This document shows, piece after piece, positions 48,838 to 56,219 of a stretch of DNA of 64,000 bases. Positions within the stretch are counted from its first letter, which is position 1. Each line of letters begins with the position of its first letter. The DNA comes from Hermatobates lingyangjiaoensis. Taxonomy: Eukaryota > Arthropoda > Insecta > Hemiptera > Hermatobatidae. Below the pieces are notes generated by a model, which did no database searches, was not told the origin of the DNA, and worked only from the letters and a program-made list of their open reading frames with translations. The translations under genes and the position numbers were made by a program. The DNA is taken from assembly GCA_026182355.1 (NCBI GenBank), contig JAPFBL010000068.1, positions 10,329,001 through 10,393,000 of the forward strand, written 5' to 3'.

Positions 48838-51101
48838 TAAAACTATAATATGGATGATATTTAATGAATATGTTAAACGAAGGTATGCTCCCAGGAAGTA
48901 TACCAATACTATAACTTAATGTACTTCGTAGCAGATCCTTCCTTAATGAAATGATTGTTTATACACGACTGAATATTGTCGATCGATGATCTTCTTCTCC
49001 AACTTTTCAAGTATACGAAAAATTAATTATATTAGTTGTGAGAACAACGGTTCAGGAATGCAGTCTTCTTGTCGACGCGTTTCTACTGTCTACTGCAGTC
49101 ATGTTTCAAGACACAGTAGTACAAGAACTATGTGTCTTGAAAATGACTGCAGTAGATCTAGTCGAAACGTCGACAAGAAGAATTCATTCCTTCAACCGTT
49201 GTTCTCACAACGAAAAATTAATTTTTCGCAACTGTGAGAACAACGGTTCAAGGAATGAATATCTATCTTGATCGACGTATTCAGTACGTGTATAACTGCA
49301 AGTCATATTTCAAGACACAGTAGTATCATAGACACAGTGTGTCTTGAAAATGACTGCAGTAGACATTTCACGATAAACACATCGACAAGAAGAATTCATT
49401 CCTTGAACCGTTGTTATCCACAACGTAAGCCACGGCCTATTACTTGTTTCTGCAAACTTTGTAATTGTCTCTGTTGACATTAAGATCATCGATCAACAAT
49501 ATTCAAACATGTATCCCATATATATATTCATCTAACTATATACATCATAAATAATATTGATATGAATAATATTTGAGTGTATTTTATGTAAACTGTATTA
49601 CATATTCATCGTTTTTATAAACTTTTGCAATGTTAATTAAATGAACTTGTTATCCACAGTATAGCATATGCTTCTTACTATGGTATGTATAATTATGCTA
49701 TGTAAACTCTGCTGCTCTAATTTGTACATCCTAACTTATTGAATGCATACTAATGATTATAACATTTCCCATTTAATGTCATCTAACTAAACATCATAAA
49801 AATATTGATATGAAGTAATATTTTGAGTTATTTTATTAAACTGTATTACATATTATGTTTTTATAAACTTTTTCAATGTTAATTAAATATTTATTTACTT
49901 ATAGCATATGCTACTTATATATGTATGTATAATTATGCATGTAAACTCTGCTGCATCTAATTTGTACTCCTAACAAATTGGAATGCATACAATGTTTATT
50001 AATTTCACTTTATTCAATTGTATGATTAGTAATATATTTCAATATATGCTATAACTCTGCTATAATTATGGCCACTTATCTTCTTCCATACTGCGAATTT
50101 GATTTACTAAAATACAAGTTCCCTGTTTCTTGAATGTTATTGAATCATAGTTATTCAAATGGAACACAACTTCGAAGCGGTCATCAATCATTCATAACCA
50201 ACATTCATAATCAATCAATCAAACATAAATACATATGCTTCTAAAACTGTTAACACTGATTTAATCTGTAAATGATTTGAGTTTGATGAAAATTTTGAGT
50301 TTAATAGTATAATAAATGTAGATATCTCTGATGGAGAGTATTAATCAGAGAAACTGAGAGAAATGTATCCTTGGGTCTCTAAGTTGTTATCTAAAAAACC
50401 ATTCCTTAAAAAAAAGTAAAAAAAATGCTTAGACAAACTCTCAGTAATAAGAAGAATATACTGTTATATTGTTGGGTTGATTTCCTGTATTTAATATATT
50501 TATGATGTTGCAGATGTTATTGTCTGCCTGCTACGCAGCAAGTGAAAAGGTTGGAGATGACAATAAAGCAGTGGAAAGTGAGGCAGCGGTGACGTTAGCT
50601 CAGCCTCCAGTGAGAGCAGAGAAGGTGACAGAGAAGCGAGCCCCAGTACACCTGACTGCAGTGCCAGGTGCAGCACCTGTTCGTTACTACCTGGAGCCAG
50701 TGCGACAAGCCAGAGCACAACCCAGCCAACACTATCAGACGTACTACATGCAGCCCTCGACGCCTGTTGTCTTCCTCATGGCGGCCACGCAGCACCCCTC
50801 TGGCTACCTCATGCTCCTTCCTCTCTCCCATAACTACCTCAACTATTACCTTCAGCAATCCTACATGCCTTCCACTCCAGCTCCAAAGTCCTACCTCCAA
50901 GTCATCCCCAAGTCCTCTCACTTCAACCAGCTTTCTGCTAACGCGGGTTTCGTTGCGCAGCAACAGATGGTCTACCCTTCAACCACATACCATGAAGATG
51001 TTCCCTCCGCTCCTTCAAGTCCAATTCCTTCTTCCGCTAAGGCCTCTTCTGAGACTTTCACCAATAGACTACGAGGCATTGAACCCTATATTAAAGGCTG
51101 A
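30112..51101 (+). CDS. Secreted Tyr/Pro/Gln-rich protein, possibly cuticular (two exons)
   Basis: Exon 1 codes seven residues (30137-30157, MDFVFIL). Exon 2 is 50514-51101. The phase-0 join makes MDFVFIL-MLLSACYAAS, a classic signal peptide with likely cleavage after CYA, giving a 202-residue precursor. The mature part has an acidic/Ala/Val start (EAAVTLAQPP), then a Tyr/Gln/Pro-rich centre (RYYLEPVRQARAQ; HYQTYYMQPS; SHNYLNYYLQQSY), then a Pro/Ser-rich end (SAPSSPIPSSAK). There is no Rebers-Riddiford chitin-binding motif and no cysteine pattern; the only visible Cys is in the signal. The 7-codon first exon and long first intron are typical of insect and crustacean cuticle genes. The function is inferred from composition and gene layout only. 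Confidence 0.75.
30137..30157 (+). CDS. Exon 1 coding part: start of signal peptide
   Basis: ATG GAT TTC GTC TTC ATT CTG followed by donor GTAACT at 30158. It is too short to be found as an open frame. It is supported by the TATA box upstream and by the exact fit to exon 2. Confidence 0.7.
31416..31694 (+). other. Unassigned 92-codon open frame
   Basis: The product (MMTAKELFYSE..., with KVKFPLILDHVDTEVTS) has balanced, protein-like composition and no simple repeats, but I know no family for it. Its upstream flank ATCGATTTAGAGGCTGTG gives no clear acceptor. It could be a gene fragment, an old element piece or chance. Confidence 0.25.
32221..32641. repeat. Palindrome, ACGCGT ribozyme family
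   Basis: Arms 32221-32411 and 32451-32641 (191 bases each), spacer 39 bases. Each arm holds a hammerhead-like motif. The outer right flank GAGTAAATACCACAC is shared (inverted) with the left flanks of the copies at 37791 and 41738. Confidence 0.88.
32553..32591 (+). ncRNA. Hammerhead-ribozyme-like motif, ACGCGT stem III
   Basis: TTC, CTGATGA, extra T, GAATAC-AAA-GTGTTC hairpin (six pairs, one G-T), GAA, ACGCGT, C, GAA. The site reads GTC|G, the favoured hammerhead cleavage triplet. Stem I TTC/GAA pairs. Confidence 0.62.
35595..35965 (-). pseudogene. 3' end of a non-LTR retrotransposon (LINE) ORF2
   Basis: The minus strand encodes a segment like the C-terminal zinc-knuckle region of Jockey/I/R1-type ORF2: GFLTSHCMINGHM, a frame shift, then CRFCKEQEETPLHLVAEC (a CxxC...HxxxxC pattern), then LRGRCFGTH. 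A stop follows, then a TAA-type microsatellite tail at about 35605-35620, as many LINEs have. It is truncated at its 5' side near 35965. Confidence 0.78.
37250..37565 (+). mobile_element. Degraded PLE endonuclease end and 3' tail
   Basis: This matches the tail of the copy at 47130-47460: AATAGATCAAA, then GACTCAGTGTTAACCAGAGC, GGTTGACAGCTAGC, a pyrimidine-rich tract, and a decayed hammerhead-like segment (CTCTGACGAATACTACTTG, then TTGAAAG). The frames are broken. Confidence 0.6.
37791..38037. repeat. Perfect 120-bp-arm palindrome, ACGCGT ribozyme family
   Basis: Arms 37791-37910 and 37918-38037 appear identical over their whole length, with a 7-base loop TGAATAA. Each arm carries a complete core. 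Perfect arms mean either very recent formation or ongoing arm homogenisation. Confidence 0.92.
37940..37976 (+). ncRNA. Hammerhead-ribozyme-like motif, ACGCGT stem III
   Basis: CTGAAGA, extra A, GAACAC-TAC-GTGTTC hairpin (six perfect pairs), GAA, ACGCGT, T, G. Stem I is short (one G-C plus a G-T), so it may be weak. The mirror copy is on the minus strand in the left arm. Confidence 0.55.
41738..41919 (+). mobile_element. Small element with terminal inverted repeats and one ACGCGT ribozyme-like motif
   Basis: Ends 41738-41765 and 41892-41919 are imperfect inverted repeats (ATGATTAGAGAGGAAAAG and its inverse). The motif at 41830-41865 reads CTGATGA, extra T, GAACAC-TAT-GTGTTC, GAA, ACGCGT, T. 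Only one arm holds the ribozyme, so this shows an unfolded or half-deleted state of the palindrome family. TGGTATTTACTCAT lies at its left, as in the 37.8-kb copy. Confidence 0.72.
44155..44460 (+). repeat. Solo arms of two AATT-family elements
   Basis: 44155-44345 is one arm of the 6398-7092 family, including the core CTGAAGA and GGATCATCC, followed by a TA run. 44365-44455 matches parts of the 7184-7428 family with most of it deleted, again followed by TA. These are not palindromic, so single arms also exist. Confidence 0.7.
44500..44740 (-). mobile_element. PLE junction: ribozyme-like motif followed by ORF start (AGCT family)
   Basis: On the minus strand, 44729-44693 reads TAC, CTGAGGA, extra T, a weak stem II, GAA, AGCT, T, GTA. 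About 100 bases on, the decayed N-terminal ORF (VVNAEA-like, 44570-44505) begins. Together with the endonuclease at 44892-45282 just upstream it shows the head-to-tail order endonuclease, ribozyme, next ORF, as in tandem PLE copies. Confidence 0.68.
44892..45282 (-). pseudogene. PLE GIY-YIG endonuclease fragment
   Basis: The minus strand reads LVYRYTC (about 45280), a variable insert, RYIGMTATKLSRRLTIHLS, then an open frame of 107 codons including HTEEAHGNKLTRKM and LAILEALYIKEKNPSLN. This is the Penelope-type GIY-YIG domain: the YIGMT..LSRRL..H motif, then the His region, the catalytic Glu in ILEAL, and the final NP.LN. A stop upstream breaks the link to the reverse transcriptase, which is absent. 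Confidence 0.8.
46263..46487. repeat. Palindrome of AATT-family arms
   Basis: Arms about 46263-46367 and 46384-46487, spacer 16 bases, then TTTGGATCGGTTTCC and a (TA)n array at 46530-46563. It is a clear sister of the palindrome at 2716-2978. Confidence 0.88.
46413..46445 (+). ncRNA. Hammerhead-ribozyme-like motif, AATT stem III
   Basis: TCTC, CTGATGA, extra C, GGT-TCA-ACC hairpin, GAA, AATT, A, GAGA. Stem I has four pairs. The left arm mirrors it with one change in the core region (TTATCAGG). Confidence 0.62.
46530..46563. repeat. (TA)n microsatellite
   Basis: Pure TA run directly 3' of the palindrome and 5' of the next one. Confidence 0.95.
46593..46875. repeat. Palindrome of ACGT-family arms (TTGAAAA core)
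   Basis: Arms 46593-46729 and 46739-46875 (137 bases each), spacer 9 bases. It abuts the PLE endonuclease relic at 46902. Minus-strand motif at 46691-46653: GCC, TTGAAAA, T, GCCAAA...TTTTGGT, GAA, ACGT, C, GGC. The plus-strand twin is 46776-46814. Stem I GCC/GGC pairs in both. Confidence 0.85.
46902..47526 (+). mobile_element. 3' part of a Penelope-like element: GIY-YIG endonuclease, tail, ribozyme motif, (TA)n
   Basis: The open frame 46902-47241 begins in AGIYKIPCKNCHKIYIGQTG, the GIY-YIG signature with the CxxC insertion known in PLEs, then SLKTRVKQH, a His region (IKNENHHIDWTGA), the catalytic Glu in NIIELSLI, and a C-terminus GLFKLDTFVT ending in TAG. The 5' side is cut by the neighbouring palindrome. 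A pyrimidine-rich untranslated tail, a complete hammerhead-like motif (47411-47453) and a (TA)n array (47486-47526) follow. It is the best preserved PLE 3' end here, and older copies of its tail are at 2270, 37250 and 47760. Confidence 0.88.
47411..47453 (+). ncRNA. Hammerhead-ribozyme-like motif, AGATCT stem III
   Basis: GACT, CTGACGA, extra A, GACCG-CTTGTTA-CGGTT hairpin, GAA, AGATCT, T, AGTC. Stem I GACT/AGTC has four Watson-Crick pairs and stem II five (one G-T). It lies in the expected place, in the PLE 3' repeat after the endonuclease ORF. The strongest single case in the window. A decayed copy (core CTGACAA) is on the minus strand at 52933-52975. Confidence 0.7.
48370..48680 (-). mobile_element. 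PLE 5' part: ribozyme-like motif and ORF N-terminus (AGCT family)
   Basis: On the minus strand: 48677-48642 reads TAC, CTGAAGA, T, GGC-GAATGAGA-GCC, GAA, AGCT, T, GTA. Then the ORF start region 48582-48437 encodes FANLLWKLPESHRRVIRKLE, then VNKKLVNAEAAAYFN. It is cut off by a TA run at about 48420-48436. Another PLE-like piece with GAAACGTTGGC lies at 48410-48370. Confidence 0.75.
48791..48837. repeat. (TA)n microsatellite
   Basis: A (TATAGA) start runs into about 45 bases of TA. Confidence 0.95.
49036..49422. repeat. Twin adjacent palindromes, ACGT family (TTGAAAA core)
   Basis: Unit 1 is 49036-49210 and unit 2 about 49233-49422. They share sequence and are joined by a third small palindrome (TTCTCACAA...TTGTGAGAA-like with CGAAAAATTAATTTTTCG). 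In unit 1 the + strand motif at 49134-49174 reads GTC, TTGAAAA, T, GACT...AGTC, GAA, ACGT, C, GAC, with stems I and II paired. Its mirror has ACGCGT in place of ACGT. Unit 2 copies have lost the GAA-ACGT part. Confidence 0.8.
49529..50017. repeat. Tandem duplication, period about 251 bp
   Basis: 49529-49779 and 49780-50017 start with CATCTAACTA and run in parallel (TATTGATATGAA; AAACTGTATTACATATT; GTAAACTCTGCTG; GAATGCATAC). The copies differ mainly by one-base insertions and deletions rather than substitutions. Confidence 0.8.
50514..51101 (+). CDS. Exon 2: rest of signal peptide and whole mature secreted protein
   Basis: Acceptor GTTGCAG at 50513, stop TGA at 51099-51101. Codon use is markedly GC-richer (many C-ending codons) than the surrounding DNA, the clearest coding signal in the right half of the window. 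The ATG at 50502 lies in the intron and should not be used as the start. Confidence 0.85.
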   Translation: MLLSACYAASEKVGDDNKAVESEAAVTLAQPPVRAEKVTEKRAPVHLTAVPGAAPVRYYLEPVRQARAQPSQHYQTYYMQPSTPVVFLMAATQHPSGYLMLLPLSHNYLNYYLQQSYMPSTPAPKSYLQVIPKSSHFNQLSANAGFVAQQQMVYPSTTYHEDVPSAPSSPIPSSAKASSETFTNRLRGIEPYIKG

Positions 51102-51308
51102 AGCATATCTCATAAAAAGTTCCTTCATTTCGTATTTAAATTGTAAAAAAACCTGTAAAAATTATTTATAAACATGAAACACGATTGACAGCGTCAACAA
51201 TAGTTTGATTATTTTTACATGCCTACCTTCCCTGTATTTATATTAAAATTCAATTGATCTTTCATCTGAGTATATCTGGTTATATTTATTATTCTAAAAT
51301 TCTGTAAC

Positions 51309-51316
51309 AATAAATA
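51309..51316 (+). terminator. Polyadenylation signal of the secreted-protein gene
   Basis: AATAAA about 210 bases after the stop codon, in an AT-rich 3' untranslated region. Confidence 0.5.
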
Positions 51317-51329
51317 ATTTACAAAATAA

Positions 51330-52860
51330 GATACATAATGGTTTGAAATATGTCTACATAGTTTAATCACTGAATACATCTCAGGTTAAATTCAATTCCT
51401 TATTTCAACTGTCAGAGTGGTCAATAACGGGATCAGGAGATATATTTTGGAGAGATAAACGAAAGAGTTCTCACGTTTGAAGATTACCACAGTGTTCCGT
51501 AAACCCCTACTAAAACACCCTAGAAGATGTAAAGTGAACAACGTAATAAATATATTATAATATTACAAAAATAGTAATAACAGAAAAAATGATATATGAA
51601 TATCAAAATAGTTGGTATTTTGACACAACATTCAAATTAATTTTCTTTCAAATGTCTACAAATGTGTTGTGATATTTGTTTCATTCATGCCAAGCGCGAA
51701 GATCGTGAAAACATGTTGAAAAACAGTAGACTAGATAACAGCATTAACAAAGTAATTTGATACTGGCAGGATTAGATACACTGGTAATTTACTTAAACTG
51801 GTATTAATGAAACAGGAAGAAGTCAATCTAATCTCATGAAACAATTAATCTAAGACACTTAATTTCTTTCGTGAAGCTGCTAATAGCTTTAGAAAGAACT
51901 TTCTGACAAACGCTTTTTCCCTACGGATTAAACGACACTTCATTTGTATGCATATGAGAGCGTGTATTCCGCTAATCGCTCATTTGATTCTGGTGAAACT
52001 CTTACAAAGTTCTCACTGTTCACTTCTATTTCCAGCCACACTTTCCATGTTTACAAAACCCAATTAGTTTTTCTACCGCTAGAGGCTAAAAGAAGTTAAA
52101 AGAAATGGCACGTTTTTCTTTTTTCACAATTAGAAACTTTGGCTGAATCATAATATAATCTATAAAGGGCAGTGAAATTTTTAGATACACTGGCAGGAAG
52201 TTATTGAGTGAGAGTTTAAAAGAAGTGTAATGGAAGTTGGGTTGGTTTTATAGTGGAAGGTAGAAAAAGACAAAGCTATTACGTAAACTCGGCATTAGGC
52301 TTCCAGTTAGCCGGGCATTGTCTGACTCACGCCTGGGCCGTTTACTTCCACAACTGCCCTGCATTATTACTCCACGCGTCCAACAATGTCGCCCCTTCAA
52401 CTTTCACCCATTTTTCCTTTCAACTAGCCAAAAGAATACCTTTATTTTGCTTCCTCAAATTATCCTGAAATCCCCATTCAGAGTAGCACCAGTTCAGTGA
52501 TTCCTTTCAACATAATTGTCAAATGGTCTCGTAACAACAGGATCACTGTACGAATTTTGCACAGATTACAGAAAAACACATCTATTATGTTTTTATAAAC
52601 TCTTTTACTGGATATGCAATCAAGTGACTGGAATGTATTCCAGAGAATAATTCAATTTTAAAGACGATTTTTTCACTTTTTACTATTCTATGAGTCCTAA
52701 CATTGTTATTCAATGTGAAATTAAGCTAAGGCAAAAATAATCACAATAATAACTTTCTACAAGCAACTAAGATTGCTTTGTAATTAAAGTAGCCTATTCT
52801 TGGAGTCTTCAGATTCCATAACATATAGATTAAAAGTCAATTACAAGAAAGTTTGTATAT
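51330..52860. other. Intergenic, nothing recognised
   Basis: AT-rich. The frame at 52253-52468 (+) overlaps a slightly less AT-rich patch but shows no motif. Confidence 0.45.
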
Positions 52861-52990
52861 ATATATATAAGATTTCACATAAACACGTGAAATAACAATC
52901 AACGATCAAACCACAATATGAATAGAAAAAATGTCTAAGATCTTTCAACTGTAACAAGTGGTCTTTGTCAGAGTCAAAAACCCAACTGAC
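52850..52990 (-). mobile_element. PLE 3' tail, unoccupied version of the Helitron target
   Basis: On the minus strand it has the decayed AGATCT-family motif (52975-52933), then the ATTGTGGTTTGATC segment, TTATTTCACGTGTTTATGTG, AAATCTTATATATA. The outer Helitron at 3400 interrupts this same sequence between AAA and TCT. Confidence 0.75.
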
Positions 52991-53149
52991 AAAGTTAATA
53001 TGTATTAAAAATAATACATATGAACTATTAGACTAGAATAGTTGAAAAACTGGATATTTGTCAACAACAAAATAAAGAATCCATTCCTCAAACTTCACAC
53101 ATAGTAAAGATACTATTATTCATAAGCATAAAAAAATTTACTTTTGATA

Positions 53150-53543
53150 TTAAGTTTTGTTCAAGGGTGCAGCATATAGATTAATTAGAGCATTATGTGT
53201 GCGAATCCTTCAGACTATGGAAAACATCAGAAATTATATGTTTCATTAGTTGATTTTTTACATCTAAAATTATTCTTCTTATATCTCATATTAAGTCATA
53301 AAATTACTTCAAATTTTTTTATTGAACCTCTAAACATCAATTTTATTTCAGTGGATTCACTCAACAAATTTTTAAGTAAATGTAAAGAAATACGACAAGT
53401 ATAGCAAGTAAACCATCAGTCCAGGATCAATATTCAGTTTTTATAGCTTTATTGCCCTTTGGCGTAATTGAAATTTCATGAATTTTTGTATAAGTTGTTT
53501 ATTTTCTGTTTATTTTTTTGGAAAACTTTGATTGTTTTTTAAT
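53150..53543 (+). repeat. Interspersed repeat of unknown class, copy 1
   Basis: Its last 183 bases (53361-53543) recur almost unchanged at 54848-55030. Its first part (53150-53370) recurs in diverged form at about 58500-58730. No coding signal and no terminal repeats were found. Confidence 0.75.
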
Positions 53544-54847
53544 GAACCGGTTAGCGTCAAAAACATTTTCTCAAAACAGAAAATGTACTCTAACCGCCCT
53601 TTGGTAAATATAATTTTAAAAAATATTACATCCACTTATCCTCCACATTAGGTTCTATTTTTAGATATAGTTTCAACCTGATCAGCCAAACGGTATGGTT
53701 TGTATCGCTCCCACAAGCTTTCAGATTGAATATTGAGTCAATATTGTTGAGAACAATGTTCTATTTCATTAAAAAAATATTTTCTGTTGCTTTTAAAATC
53801 TGAAGACTTTTTCGTTTATTGCTTTTATATTCTCAAAGATAATGTGAACGTTTAAGACTCTAGAATTAGTAGTTTAATAGAAAATAAATGGTGTCTAAAA
53901 ACACATTTTTGGCAAAACAAAGTGACTTCTCATGATGCATAAGTGCTGCAAAACTATGCAGACCTTTGGGTCCAGTTTTCTGTATATATAAATTTGATAC
54001 ATCAAAGATTCTAAACCGTAGAGTGGTCACAAAATATGGACACACACTCACCCACACAGAGAAGATTTTTTTTTCATTATTCATTATTAGTAAAGCCAAT
54101 GTTATTTTAATGTTTTTATACTAATGGTATAAGGTTGGTTGTTATTTTCATAACCAACTGATTTGGATTTTTAGTAATTTTTTCCTGGCATCGTCAGTTA
54201 GATAAGCTGTCTAACATGTACTGTCAAATATTGCGTAACTCTTTTCAGCAGCCAAGTAAGACTGAAGATGGTCGACCTCATCGCTATACCTCTTTATTGT
54301 GAGGCTACTTAGTTAAGTCAATCATTTTAATAAATTCAAGTTACCAAAACACGCATTAACAGACAAATCAGCGAAGCAAGAATGGCAACTTGTTGCCACT
54401 TTAATCTCTTACAATAGATGTACTCGTAAAATCAGTGTACAAATATCCTCTTTGTTTAAATTGTAAATATATTTGCACGTGACTGTGAATAACTTTTACT
54501 CTAAACTTTTAAATTGGTATTATTACACGCAGTAATACTTATATCCTCAAATATTTAAGTTCAAATTTTTACATGAAACAGTCGTAAATAGCAGCTTTAT
54601 AAGTTCAAAGAGTTTAAATATATTTAATGACTTTTGGTTTCATTATAATTTTAATCACCAAATTAATCACGTTTAAAGATAAAGATGACAGTATTCATTA
54701 TTTTTTTTCATTACATTTGAGTTAGTAAATCAAAAAAATAACATTTAACCTATACAGCTGAAGAAATTAATTTAGTTCCAAGTTCTACTTATGATGGTAG
54801 AAAACAGTTGTACCAATTACTGTGGAAGTAATTATGGACACACAATA

Positions 54848-55030
54848 TCAACAAATTTTTAAGTAAATGTAAAGAAATACGACAAGTATAGCAAGTAAAC
54901 CATCAGTCCAGGATCAATATTCAGTTCTTATAGCTTTATTGCTCTTTGGCGTAATTGAAATTTCATGAATTTTTGTATAAGTTGTTTATATACTGTTTAC
55001 TTTTTTGGAAAACTTTGATTGTTTTTTAAT
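54848..55030 (+). repeat. Interspersed repeat of unknown class, copy 2
   Basis: A 183-base direct copy of 53361-53543 with only a few substitutions. It begins at TCAACAAATTTTTAAG and ends at GATTGTTTTTTAAT, beside the PLE at 55119. Confidence 0.85.
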
Positions 55031-55118
55031 AAGTATAATTAGTAGTTTAACCTAATTATACTCATTAAAATCTATAATAAATTTATAATAATTATAAATA
55101 AATTTATAATTAATTTTA

Positions 55119-55420
55119 GTTTGTACCTGAGGATGGCGAATGACAGCCGAAAGCTTGTACATATTGTTTATTTAGTTTGTTAATTTAGTGATTAAAACGG
55201 AATTTTAAAAAAAAGTGGTTTATTCAAGTGTTTTCGTGTTTCACCTAAGTTTATTGTGGGTGTTGATGTATTTTGCTAACCTTCTTTGGAAGCTACCAGA
55301 GTCTCACCGCAAAGTGATACGAAAACTAGAGAGTGTCAACAAGAAACTGGTCAATGCAGAAGCTGCTGCTTATTTTAATAACATATGCTTAAGGGAAGAC
55401 CTGCTGCCATTGTACACAAA
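55119..55420 (+). mobile_element. PLE 5' part: ribozyme-like motif and ORF N-terminus (AGCT family)
   Basis: 55134-55159 reads TAC, CTGAGGA, T, GGC-GAATGACA-GCC, GAA, AGCT, T, GTA, all stems paired. The open frame 55215-55469 begins MVYSSVFVFHLSLL and contains LLWKLPESHRKVIRKLESV, then NKKLVNAEAAAYFNN and LREDLLPLYTN, which I take as the PLE N-terminal region. The true element ends at about 55420, where an unrelated palindrome piece joins. Confidence 0.78.
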
Positions 55421-55424
55421 TAAA

Positions 55425-55695
55425 TATATATACCATGATAAACGAAAAACAGTCTGGCAGGACAGATAACACTTAAAATAAACAGTGACATAGACTGAAA
55501 CATAACAAAAGACAAACTTTTCAATATTTCGACCGTAATGGCCGTCGTCCTCAGGAGAAGAAGTGAATCTCTCTCACTTCGTCCCCTCTTCTAGTCTACT
55601 CCTGATGACGAACAACAGTTCGAAATATTGAATTCTGTAAGTGTTCTTTTTATTCTTTTTTCTGTGTCGTGCTTTGTGTAATTTAAAGTTTTATA
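55425..55695. repeat. Chimeric element: two ATAT-family arms of different subfamilies head-to-head
   Basis: The left arm matches 6205-6310 (CATGATAAACGAAAAAC...). The right arm matches 7600-7750 (CTTCTAGTCTACTCCTG...). Ribozyme-like motifs are complete on both strands: 55521-55556 minus (CTGAGGA, C, GAC...GTC, GAA, ATAT) and 55600-55631 plus (CTGATGA, C, GAAC-AACA-GTTC, GAA, ATAT). The arms do not pair except near the centre. Confidence 0.8.
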
Positions 55696-55930
55696 TATAT
55701 ATATATATATATTTAACATATATATAAATTTAATATATAAAATTTAAAATTAATAAATTATTTTTAAATTAAATTAATAAAATATAAATTAATAAAATTA
55801 AATTAATAAAATAATTAATAATTAATTAATAAATAAATTAATAAATTAATAAAATTTAACATTAATAAGTTAAAATTAAATATATATTTAATATATTTAA
55901 ATATATATATATTTATATATATATAACAGA
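55690..55930. repeat. AT-only low-complexity tract
   Basis: About 240 bases almost wholly of A and T, built from TTAATAAA-like units between two TA runs. Confidence 0.9.
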
Positions 55931-55958
55931 TTCAATAATATATCAACCGTTTGATAGA
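55921..55958 (+). repeat. Short repeat shared with 2990-3026
   Basis: AACAGATTCAATAATATATC and the following CGTTTGATAGAAT recur at 2990-3026 beside another palindrome. It is probably the end piece of a further PLE-type family (see GAAACGTCGGCAATGAGAG at 3178). Confidence 0.6.
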
Positions 55959-56219
55959 ATAGGTGTGTTCTCTAATAGGTGTTCCCTAAATCAAACTCTC
56001 GTTGCCTTTTATATTTATATAAAAGATATATTTATATATCTATCCGGTTTGGACCGTTTTAATATTTTGATTTATATATATATAATATAGTTATAACATT
56101 GAATTCTTCGCGAAAACAAAGCGGCCCTATATACTCTTTCTTTTTCTGTTGAGTGAATACACCATTTTACGGAGTATGCTTTCTTCGATGTGGTAAAACT
56201 AGAAATCTTAAGTTATAGA

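Larger units (their letters stand above)
30158..50513 (+). other. 20.36-kb first intron
   Basis: GT at 30158 and AG at 50513. It contains four or more ribozyme-type palindromes, a LINE 3' end, PLE fragments and a tandem duplication. The parts 32642-35590, 36000-37250, 38038-41737, 41920-44500 and 47527-48370 show nothing else I recognise apart from decayed PLE tail pieces. Confidence 0.7.

Noticed and set aside
50595..50963. 122-codon minus-strand frame in exon 2 of the secreted-protein gene
   Set aside because: Shadow frame. The plus strand has the signal peptide, splice fit and codon bias.
50668..51171. 167-codon plus-strand frame in another phase
   Set aside because: Overlapping shadow of the 50514-51101 coding exon, with low-complexity Ser/Pro/Thr composition.
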